Positions 33,545-44,144 of a stretch of DNA of 64,000 bases are shown here, piece after piece. Origin of the DNA: Linnemannia schmuckeri (taxonomy: Eukaryota > Mortierellomycota > Mortierellomycetes > Mortierellales > Mortierellaceae); the NCBI GenBank assembly GCA_029449235.1, contig JANATG010000002.1:4464001-4528000 (forward strand). Direction: 5' to 3'. Below the pieces are notes generated by a model. It made no database searches. It saw only the letters and a list, made by a program, of their open reading frames with translations, and was not told the origin of the DNA. The position numbers were made by a program, and so were the translations under genes. Every line of letters begins with the position of its first letter. The stretch's first letter is position 1.

Positions 33545-36181
33545 TCAGACATCATCCTCACTGGAAATATACCCTACAACCCTCCCACCACCACCTCTTC
33601 CATCCCTGTCATTACCTCCAAGTCGCTCATGCAACTCCTCCATCTCTTCTTCCTCCTCCTCTTCCTCCTCTTCCTCTTCCAACCCTCCATCTTCTAAATC
33701 CTCATTCTCTGGACGGGCTTTAATAATCGCCTCTGTCCGCTTGGCAATCGCATATTCCGCCAAAGCCTTGACAAGAACCATCCAACCCGCCATGATCAGC
33801 ACCATGGAGACCCAATGCGTTTCGAGGTCCATTTGCAGCCAATCCATCTCCTTCGAATCTGCATTCGCTCCGTAGACGTACCCGTATCCCGCCCCAGGTG
33901 GGGGAGGTGGAGGAGCGCCGATGTATCCGGTATCGTCCATGGAAGGCGAAGGATAAGAAGGCGGTTTGGTGATTTGAGTGATCTCGCCGATGCTTGGGTT
34001 GTATGCGTAGGTAGAGTCTGGACTGGAGGTGGCTGTGTCGTCTCCGAGCATTGTTTCCAATCCACCTCGCATCTGGATACCGAAATTGAGGAGCGTTATT
34101 CCTAATCCTGCCATTGATCCACTCTACATATTCAGCAGGAAGGAAAAGTGGTAGAAAGGTAGGAAGCGTGTGAGTGAATTAGGCGAAATTGATAAGCTAC
34201 GCGATGAGGTTGAATACTGTTTCCAATATTGTTTGGGTTGTGTGTTCAGTGATTGGTTGCTGTTGTTGTTGTTCCTGCATGAGGCGAGCATTCAAAGCAT
34301 TCTCTTCTGGACTGAAAAAAAAAAAAAAAAACTGAATGTTTTGTACCTTGGACGCATGAGAGTTATGCAAGAGGTATGTCAACAGAACCCCTAAAAACTG
34401 AAAACTGCCCGCCACTAGAATAAAATAAAGCAACAAAGAAAGAAGTCAATTTTAGGCTAAGAAAAGAAAAGACTCGGCATGTGGTTCAGTGTACGCATTG
34501 AATGCATTGCTTTGCTTTGCTTGCTTGACAAAAGATCAGGCACGCCAAAAATGCAGAGCGAGAGGGAAGAAGAGGTGAGGAAAGGGAGGATGTCGAAAAA
34601 CGATTCCAAGATGTCCGAAGGAACCGATGTTTTGCTTCCTTCTTGTCTTGTCACAGGATTGGTTGGATATGCATATGTTTACCTGCGATATTCCACAAGA
34701 ACTGAAAGATGTTGCCGACAGGCAGTCCGTCAACCAGGATCTCGTCTCCAAGGACATTGTTCCTTCCTCTGTACTGCGAGGAGGGTGACATGACGGTCAT
34801 CTCAAAGTAGGGGGGTGTCACATCTTGTACCGCTGATTCGTATGTCTGTTCATTGATATGAATGGTAGTTGGTATGAAAGAATGGGATAGGAAGCAGAAG
34901 AGAAGAGAAAGAATTATGTCAGTAAACGCAATGTGGCGAAATGCTCTTTGGAGCAGCCTTTGGTCTACGCATGCTTTGCTTCGTCTGTTACAAAAAAAAT
35001 CTCCGGAAGAACTATTCTCGCACAGTGGTATGGTATCGCAGAAACGATGAGCATTTTCAAACAAAGCAAAGGCAAAGCAAGGCTGAGATACAAAGGGTAC
35101 ACATAGAAAAGTGAGGCTGGTGCGCAGAAAAGTGAGAGCGCCAGGGCACATGTGTATATTTTTATCAAGTGTGCATGAAACAGCAAACCTTACCGGAGGA
35201 CAACGCTCATCGTCTTTTTGACCTTCGACTTCAGGTTTGGCCGAAATGTTTGAAAAGACTCCGTCAGATGTTGAGGGTCGAGTCGCTGACCTCGTCGGCT
35301 GTATCCTCCCAACTCCAGCGGCACTGCTGCTGCTTCCTTGATGTGTCGTTGAAGTAGAGGAAAGACAAGGGGGAGTACTGCCGTCGTGTTCTGTGTCCCT
35401 GATCAAAGTGTATGACCCCGATGTCGATGTTGATAAAGTAGGAGGCGATGATGGTGATGTGGAAGGGGAAGGAGAAGAGAGAGAGAGGGGAAGGAGTGGG
35501 TTGAGGATTATCCGTCGCAAACTCTGTTGTGTCTCTCTCCACCGTGTATTCACTCCATTCCTCTTATTGTTGCTGGAGGGAATGGATCGAGGTCGTTGTG
35601 AAGGTGATGATCTCGGTTGTCGTCGTGGAGAGGAGAAGGAGGGTTGAGGTGCAGATTGATAGGGATAAGAAGGGTGTAAAGTTGACGAGTTGGAAGGAGG
35701 GGTCATAGGGACAGTGAAAAGCTGTTGTTGAGGAGTGTTGTCATTATTTCGGTCGTGCACTTCTGCTAACGCAGACGGCGTCCCTATCGCTGCTGTGGTG
35801 GTTGTGGTTGATTGGTATAGATCGGTCGTGGCCGCTGTAGTTGTCGTTGTAGCTATGGTCGTCCAGGCTGGTGGTGGGCCACCACTGAAGCCAGCAGCAC
35901 CAGAAGATGACTGGCGCGGTTGATGTCCATGCTGGCCATTACTATTGGTATCGTAGTCGTCGTAGTTTTGGTCTTGGTCGTAAGCAGCGACCTATGATAG
36001 TTGCAAATGGCAAAGAGAAGGCAAATAGGAAGAGAAGGGTTGGTCGGTTGGTAGTCGGTGTGAAGTAAAGTAGGGAAGAAAACGCTTGCCAGGTTGGTGC
36101 CAAAAGACTTCCTTGGTATGTAAGCACCTTGGTTACTGGTTTTTTTTGAGTTCTTTTTACCTTGGTGTATTGGTGCGACAT
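33545..36181 (-). CDS. BSD2: BSD2/NDFIP-family membrane adaptor for NEDD4/Rsp5 ubiquitin ligase
   Basis: Multi-pass endosomal/Golgi adaptor that brings Rsp5-type HECT ligases to membrane cargo such as metal transporters. Five exons: 36181-36161 (21 nt), 35991-35194, 34845-34683, 34414-34347 and 34123-33545; 542 aa. The family core is clear: VTPPYFEMTVMSP supplies a PPxY-like TPPYF motif, then DEILVDGLPVGNIFQFLWN, a first membrane segment continuing to FLGVLLTYLLHNSHASK, and AGLGITLLNFGIQMRGGLE as the second. A third hydrophobic stretch (about residues 454-475) follows a Pro/Tyr/Gly-rich loop. The N-terminal ~270 residues are Ser/Thr/Pro-rich and disordered, longer than in yeast Bsd2 (about 320 aa in total). 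The C-terminus carries a run of about 12 Glu. No other PPxY was noticed, so binding to Rsp5 may rest on one motif. Confidence 0.85.
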
Positions 36182-36773
36182 GGTGAATGTGAGAGGCGAG
36201 AGTGAAGGAATGAGGAAAGAAAGGAAGGAATGAGAAAAAAAGTGTGAATGAGACGAAGGAGAGCAAGAAGAAGATAAGAAGAAGAACGAATGAAGTTTGA
36301 AAGGAGAAGGCGGAGAGCAAGAATAGGAGGAGGCAGATATGAACACGAAGCGGAAAAAAAGGGGACAAGTTGTAAAGCAGAAAAAACGAGAACAATAAGT
36401 ATCGGATGGAGACGCATCGTAAAAAACACGAATGGGCTTTGAATTTGAATGCCAAATTAACGCTGCGCGTCATTGTGGTGGCCGTAGGTACTGTTTATCT
36501 CTGCCCACAGCCTAGGCTCACAACCGGGCAGCAAGGCGGACACACATGAAGGACGAAAGAGGGCATACACAAGAAATAAAACGACATTTGCAAGTTTCTA
36601 TATTAATTTTTGAGACTCGCACTTGAAGAAGCGCGATGATATTATTGAAATGGAGTATTAGGGTGAATAAAGAGATATGAGCCATGGAATGAGGGAAAGT
36701 GAACTGTCCTGCATCACCAATGGGCAACCGAGTATGGGGAATGCACGCTTCGTCTTCCTGTACGGCACACGCC
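36182..36773. other. Spacer between RING ligase 3' end and BSD2 start
   Basis: Both neighbours are on the - strand. The stretch holds the purine-rich BSD2 leader (pyrimidine-rich on the coding strand) and the RING gene 3' UTR. I see no gene. Confidence 0.5.
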
Positions 36774-39007
36774 TCAACGGCGTCGAGAACCGAAAGAAAA
36801 TCGTCGCGCAGGGCCTTCGGTGTCAGGACTACCAGGCCCACCAGGGGTACTCGGACTACTGCTCGTGCTCTGTCTCTGACTACGACTCCTACGACGTCTC
36901 CTCCAAATTCTGCTCCCACGATTCGCATTCGCAATATCAAACAGACACAGCGGACAGGTCCTCTTCAACTTCAACCATTCATCGACACACTCCTGGTGGA
37001 AGTAATGATCGCAGGGCAAGTGTCGTAGCTCATCCAGATCCTCGTATTCGCATAGACAGATCGAACAGCTGCTCGAGATCCGGTCCTTGTCTTCCATTTC
37101 CTGAGGGCTCAGCTGCTCGAGCTCTACCGTTGCTATCGTGTCCCGAATGCGCTTGTTCTCGCCTTCGGCGAATGAAGTGATCAGTGAGAGCGGTGGGACC
37201 CTGTCCTGTGCTTCTTCGTCGTCCTCTACCGTCACCACTACAGCCTTCTGCTTCTCTTCGTCCTTTTCTGGTGCAGGTTCGATCTCGAGGACAACACTGG
37301 TGAGAGGAAGGGATGTTGCAACCGTAACGGGCTCAGAGGCGGGCATAATTTCGTCCTTTTGCTGCTGCTGTGAGTGTGATCCTTGTTTATGAGCCTGACC
37401 TTCATGATTCCCATGGTCGTCTGATACAACAATTGCCGGTGCAAAGGCGTCGTTTCTGGTGTTACTACCACTCGAACTGTTCTTTTCATTAAATTCCTGC
37501 TGTCGCGTTGACACGGCGGCACGCTGTGGTTGTTGTGCAGATGCAGGTGGTGCAGGCTTGGAGAACTTGATGATAGGAATATCATCAATCATCTCTTGAG
37601 TAGCGCCCTGCCATCGCATAACGGTCGGTCCGACACCAAAGAGTTCCAGGATTAAGACGAGTCCATTGAGACAGAAGAGGACGATCAGCCAAAGCATCAG
37701 CAGCATGGCGATACAAAAGTAGCCGACCAAGGAGAAGACGAGAGTGAGATAAAACAGCGCAGGTGCATCCTCGGCGCAGTGCGATTGCGTCGTCAGGATG
37801 GCGATCGAGAACAGGACCAGCACGAGTGAACCCCAATTGATCAAGGTCTTGTAGCTTTAGCCAGTTTGACGATACGCATGGGTGAAAAGAAAGTTGTTTC
37901 GGTTGAGAGCGTATAGGCATGGATGAAAAAAAATGACATGGGAGAGTGACAGGTGCGAGGGGGAGGGAGAAAGAAAGAGAGTAGCGTTGTTAGTAGATTT
38001 TAAAGCTTTGGGCGTAAAAAAAACATCACATGCCGCAAAGACACGAAAGGAAGGGTGGAAAGGAAAGAAGAGCGACTAACGACCATGCATACAATGCAAG
38101 CACAAGAAAAAGTGTACTGTACACAAACAATACAGGTTCACAGATACATCAACAAACAGATAAACAAACAGACAAGCAAAAATGACAATAGAAAAAAACT
38201 TACTGTGCACCACAAGCACCACTTAGAGTCGTTGGGAGATCGTCCGGTCGCTCGTACAAGAATCGACGGAGGAGAGACCAGCAGATGATCAAGGCTCGGA
38301 CGAGATACAGACACAAGAAAATCGCCAGGTAGTAGCACTTGTGGATACGCTCCCGCTCAAGCACCATCACCGTCACCGTCGCCACAATCTAACAAATAGT
38401 GTTGGAGACGAAGGCCATTGAGTGAGTTGCCGCCTCTCATTGACTGAGTGACCGCAAGGAACAGTACCTTATTAAAGAAGCGAACCGAAGCAGATGGCTG
38501 TTTTACCTCGACGACGGTGGCAGTAAGGTAGTAGATAATTAGAATCTTGGAGCTGGTCGAGAGGTGGTACCAGCCATTGACGAGTTCTCCGTACATGTTC
38601 ATTCGTATCCTCCTTGCCGCGGCATTGTTGACAAACGCCGAGGCAGCAATGGCGACGTGCTGGATGCTCCCAGGTCGGGATGAGTGTCGACTGAGCAGAC
38701 TTGCTGTCCGAGTCCCACCGTGTAGACTGACGTTGTCTTGTTGTGAGGGTGGGAGCTGTAGGTTGTTATTGCTGACGGAGAGGTGGGAGGTTGATAATGC
38801 AGGAGAGACTGGTCGAGGCAGCACCGAGGAGGGAGAAGAAGGGTGCAGTTTGTCGGTTGTGGAAGAAGAAGAGGGTGGTTGTGGTTGTAGTTGTGGTTGA
38901 AAGGGTGAGGCGTTCTCCACGGTAGGTGTGCCTGGACGACTGTTTGTGGTGGTTATGGAGGTTGTGGTGGTTGTGGCGACAAGGGACTCGGAGTCATGAC
39001 GATCCAT
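36774..39007 (-). CDS. Multi-pass membrane RING-H2 E3 ubiquitin ligase
   Basis: Predicted membrane-anchored ubiquitin ligase of 588 aa. Three exons: 39007-38507, 38388-38204 and 37854-36774, in phase; the exon 3 acceptor (CTAAAG) is a little unusual. The N-terminal ~140 residues are Ser/Thr/Pro-rich. Hydrophobic segments lie at about 150-178, 186-206, 233-252 and 260-300 (the last long enough for two passes). A disordered Gln/Glu-rich linker leads to the RING at about 492-532: CSIC, then LPCDHYFHQEC and CPLC, a complete C3H2C3 (RING-H2) zinc set. The tail is Arg/Ser-rich (RRRRRSRSQRQ). The layout (membrane domain first, RING near the C-terminus) resembles plant At4g11680-type and fungal uncharacterised ligases; no ortholog name is certain. 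Confidence 0.85.
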
Positions 39008-41880
39008 ATCGAAGGGAGACAAAGAGTGATGATATTATTACAATGGACGGTAGGAAGGTAGGAAGATATGAAGGGAAGAAAAAAGTGAGGTAAGGGGTAT
39101 TGTATTAAGAGTGTGGGGGAGTAGGAATCCAAAGGAGAAGAAGAAGAGAAAAAGAGAAAGAGAAGAGAAAGTGAACGAGAAGGAAATAAAAGGACGAGAG
39201 AGAGAGAGAGTCAGGGCGCACAGGAAAAAAAAAAAAAAAAGTTAGTTTAGGCTGCAGGATGGGAAGAAAAAAGGAACCTATTTCTCGCATGGTTGTCTTT
39301 TTAGGCATGCAAGGTAACAGCAAACTCGAGGCAAACAGCCAGACAGACAGGGCACGATGGCTATCAATTCGAAAGAAATACAAGCACATCCACTGGCACA
39401 TTTGTTGTCGATGGTCGTGCTTGTCCCAATCCATCAGAGGCCAGACCTCCACTCCCTATTGACAAAATAGGGTCAAAACACAGAGAGTGCCAATCGGGGG
39501 TTTAGGGGAGAGGAGGATCAGTGTGTGGAGGGGCGAGTGACACCGACAGAGAGACAAACAGAAGGGCTGTCCAGACAGGGTCCATGCGCCTTTTATTCTC
39601 TTACTTCGTTCTTGTAAGAGTATCGCGCGCGACCACAAGACCATCTGATACGTCAGCTTTAAGGTAGGGAACTATGGGTTTGCGGGGGGGCTGTGCCTGA
39701 ACAAGTGAGGGAGACTTGTTGCTTGGGCATCTTTATAAGTCGTGTTAGTCTAGTCTTCACATGTCGTCTTATCTCATGTCGTTCGCATCGTGATTGACGT
39801 GTTGATACTTGTAAAGTTGTGAACAAATGAAGAAGGCTATTGGTACCGTAGTAAAGCTACTCAAGAGAGGGTGTTAAAGAGTGTTTAAAATAGTGGCAAA
39901 AGCCAACTGTCTGTTTTACCTTTCATGCAAGCCATCAAAAAGCGAGCTATGAAGGTAAGTGTGGATAAGAGTAGCGAGTAGATGGGATGAGTACGATAGG
40001 GATGGATCAAATTACATTACATTACATGTTACAAATCCACACAAAAAGCAAAGAAAGGAGACGAGAATGGTTTGGTTGGATTGGCTGCATATTTACCATA
40101 CAGATGTGGAGCAGCAGCAACAAAGGAAAGAACAAGGAGGCGAGGATCATTTGTGCAAAGTGTGAGAAGTGAAAGTACAGAAGAGTCTAATTTTGGATGT
40201 CTCTGGTTGGTCAGTCTCTCTTCCTTTTGTTGGTTCAAAAAAAAACGAATAAAAAGGACAACGCGTTTGCTGTCGTTTTTTCTTTTTTTTTTCCTTCTTT
40301 TTCCTACTCAACTCTCTTCTCATCCCACCTCCTACCAACCCAACACACATCCCACCTACCACCAACCACAACAACCTCTGCGACATACAGACCCGGTTGC
40401 ATTCCCACCTAGGTAAGCAGCTCTTCTCTTGCCTCTCTTGCACAACACATCATGTGCACTGGTTCAGGACAAGCACGGAACACTCATCACACTATGCACA
40501 AAGTGCATGGAGAAACCTCTGGTTGATGGCAGGGGAGCGGAGGATGACATTTTCCCAGGAAGCAAGGAACAGGATGCTATTAGTTAGTAAGGAGGGCAAC
40601 CCTGTTGGACCCACTGGACTTTTGGCGATCAGGAATCAAAAAAAAAAGGCGACAAAAAAGCCAAAAATGGTGGCCAAGCAGAACAATAAGAAGAGGGGGT
40701 GGGGGGACGTGCCACAGCCCTATGCTGCACACACACGCAACACACCCATAAGAGTACAAGACAGGACAGACACACGCACTCACACAGAAAAGCGGGTCCA
40801 ACCACTTTTCTGCAGGAATCAAATCACACAAGGGGAAAACAGACAAGCACAAAGGGGATCTGTCCATCAGGAGGGGAGATTCTTTTTTTTTCTTACTGCT
40901 GGATGAGAGAAAGGAGGCACTGCTTAGTTGGGAGGGGGTTGATGGAGGAGAATCTTCTGGACGATGACTTCACAGACCAGTGAGGTCGTTTTTGTCGACT
41001 TGATCTATTTTGTTCTATTGGGGCCCCGAATTTCAGCCCTCCCAATGGAAAGCACAGACAGACAGGCAGCAAACAAACAAGGGAGAGACAGAGAAGGGGG
41101 TGTTGTTATCGAGGGTGGTTTTTCCTACTTTCTTTGTTTCTATTCGTTCGTTCGTTTGTTCGTTTTGTTCGTTCCATGTTCGTTCTGGTACTTTCCTTTC
41201 TGCTTGCAACAACAACATATACGGCGAGTGGGATGGCATACACATACACACCCATACTTGCACATACGCACAGTCGCACACTGGACAAAAAACTTTTTCT
41301 TTGTGTTGTTCATGCTTGCGAGAGTTGGTTAGGATCATGCGGGAACACAACACTCCTTCTCCTCTTTCCTCCTTATCTCTTTTCCCACTGGCGGTCGCCT
41401 GTCCGGCGCTCTCTTACCAGACACGACTGATCCTCGCTTTGGTTTTGCCTTGCTTTACCACTTCTCCTTCTTTCTCTCGCTCACTGCTCCTTACCCTCCT
41501 TGTTAAACGTGCCTCCCCTTTCCCCCTCTACTTCTACGTGTTGTGTGTATGTGCGCTTGTGTGTCTCCTGTCTCTCCTTTCATCTCACCACTTGCCTCGT
41601 TGTTTGCTTGTTGTTTGTGTACCAGCTTTCCCTCTTTACTGTAGCCACTCCTGTCAAGAGTTGGTCTTTCCTTTCCCTTTAGTACCTCCCCTGTAACCTC
41701 CCTCCCCTTTTTCTTATTCTGCTCAGTGAATCAAATCAGTAAAAAACCTGGAATCTCCGTTACTGACATTCCACATCTCTCTATTTCTTGTCTTTTATTC
41801 CCATCGACTCGACAAATAGATCATCACACCATCTCTAGACACTTACCCGACTCTTCGTTGTACATATATAATATCCCAAT
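39008..41880. other. 2.9-kb divergent intergenic region between the RING and G3BP genes
   Basis: No conserved ORF was seen. The half next to the G3BP gene is pyrimidine-rich and CA-rich. A possible leader intron could run from CACCTAG|GTAAGC at about 40412 to ACAAATAG|ATCATC near 41820, which would put the G3BP transcription start near 40300; this is a guess from splice motifs only. TTACA repeats occur at 40014-40027. Confidence 0.4.
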
Positions 41881-43067
41881 ATGACCGCCACTACCTCAAA
41901 CGCCTCTACTCCCGCCAACGGTGAGGCACCTCCTGTCGCCTCACACGAGGTCGGCATGATGTTTGTCCACGAATATTACACCTTTCTGAACAAGGAGCCT
42001 TACCGTCTTCATTGCTTCTACAATAAACAATCGACTATGAGCCACGGTATCCAGGGCGAGGATACCGAGGTCTGCCACGGTCAACAGGCAAGTGACTATC
42101 TCATTCAATCAATGGAGTCGCATTTTTATTCATTTCAAGGACATAGACGGACACAGAGACACATGGACACTGTGGCGCAAGCCACGGACGTCGAGAAGAA
42201 AACGGATAAAAATATAGCAACAATTTATCAACAAGTGCAGAGGAATTCATTGTCATATTCTTTGACCGTGTCGCGTGAGTGAGGCTAATGGAATCTGTGC
42301 AGCGGCAAGGGCAAGAAAATTGCGGACGCAAAGGGTGGCGTTGGCGATATAGCCAAGACGAGAGATATGATACAAATATCATGCAATGCTAATCATACCC
42401 TAATTGTTGACGCTTTGCATCAAATAGAGCATTCACGCCAAGATTCTTGCTTTGGATTTCGAGGACTGCAAGGTGTTGGTCAGCAACGTCGACAGCCAGA
42501 CCTCGTTGAACGGAGGAATCATGATCCAGGTCCTTGGAGAGATGTCCAACAGGGGCGGTCCTTCCCAAAAGTTCGTCCAGACCTTCTTCTTGGCCCAGCA
42601 GCCCAAGGGTTTCTACGTTCTGAACGATATTTTCCGTTACCTCAAGGACGACTCTGAGGTCGAGGCTGAGGTCGCCGAGGAGGAGCAGCAGCAGAAGGTG
42701 GAACCCGAGGTCGCCAACCCTTCCCCTGCTTATGAGCCCGAGATCGCCATTTGCCCCCCTGCTCCCGTTCCCGAGCCCGAGATCGCCATCTGTCCTCCTG
42801 CTCCTGCCCCTGTCGCTGAACCCGAAATTGCCATTTGCCCTCCTGCCCCCGAGCCTGAGGTTGTTATCTCCCCTCCTGCCCCTGAGCCCGTAGTTGAGGA
42901 GAAGAAGCCCGCTGTCGAGGAGAAGAAGGTTGAGAAGAAGCAAGAGCACAAGAAGCACGACAAGAAGGGTGACAAGAAGGATACCAAGAAGGATGCCGCC
43001 AAGAAGGAGGCTGACGTTGCCGAGAAGGCTAAGACCCCCGAGCCTACCAAGAAGCAGAACGGTGCTC

Positions 43068-43098
<31 letters not shown>

Positions 43099-43762
43099 TC
43101 CCGCTTCTGAGACCCCTACCCCCGTTGTCGAGGCTCCCGCTCCTGCCCCTGCTCCTGTCCCAGCCGGCCCTCCCAAGCCCAAGACCTGGGCTAACTTGGC
43201 TGCCAACAACTTGGATCAGTGGGGTTCGCAAGCTTCTGCTGCCAAGGGATCATCTGTGAACATTCCTCAGCCTGCTGCCCCTAAGCCCCAGGTTGTGTCC
43301 CAGCCCAAGCCCCAGCAGCAGCAGCAGCAGCAAGGTGCTCCCCACAAGGTCAACGGCCGTGACGAGTTCTTCCCCATCTATGTCAAGGCTATTTCCGAGA
43401 GGATTTCTGAGGAGCAATTGCGCGAGGCCTTTGGCAAGTTTGGTACCGTCAAGGGCCTTGACTTTACCAGGCAGAGGAACTGTGCCTATGTCGATTTTAC
43501 TACCGCCGATGCCATGCACGCCGCTTTGAAACAGAACAAGGTTGCTGTTGGATCCGAGTTTGTCTATGCTGAGGAGCGTCGCCCCCGCCCCACTTTCCAG
43601 AACCGCCCCCCTTCTCACTTTCAGAACGGAAACGGCGGCATTAACGGACACCAGGGACCCCAGGGTGGTCACCGTGGCGGACGCCCCGCCCGCGGTTCCT
43701 TCCAGGACCGCAAGCCTATCCAGAGACCTGAGAAGCCTGCCCCCACTGTTGCCGTCAACTAA
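41881..43762 (+). CDS. G3BP-like protein: NTF2-like domain, Pro/Ala/Glu-rich linker, RRM, RGG-type tail
   Basis: RNA-binding scaffold of the G3BP/Bre5/Nxt3 family (stress granules; Ubp3 deubiquitinase partner in yeast). Two exons, 41881-42087 and 42428-43762, 513 aa. The junction uses a GC donor: CAACAG|GCAAGT to AAATAG|AGCATT. This is the only join that keeps the conserved HGQQSIHAKILALDFEDCK of the NTF2 fold in frame. The NTF2-like domain spans residues about 22-140, with VGMMFVHEYYTFLNKEP, SNVDSQTSLNGGI and QTFFLAQQPKGFYVLNDIFR. A linker contains repeats of EPEIAICPPAP, then a Lys/Glu-rich helix and Ala/Pro stretches. The RRM (about 383-455) has IYVKAI as RNP2-like and NCAYVDF as RNP1-like. 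The tail is Gly/Arg-rich (GGHRGGRPARG). Confidence 0.9.
42731..42891 (+). repeat. Tandem peptide repeat EPEIAICPPAP in the G3BP linker
   Basis: Three close copies of EPEIAICPPAP and one diverged copy, EPEVVISPPAP, stand in tandem with short Pro/Val/Ala spacers. The nucleotide copies differ at synonymous sites, which suggests that the peptide, and not only the DNA, is maintained. Confidence 0.85.
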
Positions 43763-44144
43763 GACATGACAGTCGTCATCAACCCACTACCACACTCTTC
43801 ACTATTCCTGTAACAAAAACGAGAATCACCACCACCCTCTCAAAAAAATTGTACATTTCAGCTCTCCTCCTCACTCCCCTTTTTCTCGTCCCTTTTTTCA
43901 CTAGTTTGTCATTTGCTTGTTTTGTTTCGTTTTGCTCTTGCTTTCTTTGATTCTTGTTGTGCAAAAAAACAAATAATACATCTTTTTCATCACTTACGAT
44001 GGGAAGCAAAACCTTCTGATTTGGAAGAACCACACAAAACAAACAATCCTGTTTCCACTTGTATCGCTATGATATTTGATAGATTATGAGTAAGGATCTC
44101 CTTTGTTTTATTGCATTTTTGACATGGAGATATGCCCAACTGTT
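43763..44144. other. Convergent 3' spacer between the G3BP and PSMD5 genes
   Basis: The stop codons of two convergent genes face each other across 382 bp. Only 3' UTR-like T-rich sequence is seen. Confidence 0.5.

Noticed and set aside
42389..43231. A 280-codon - strand frame opposite the G3BP-like gene
   Set aside because: It is a Leu/Gly-rich shadow of the Pro/Glu/Ala linker; no motif is present.
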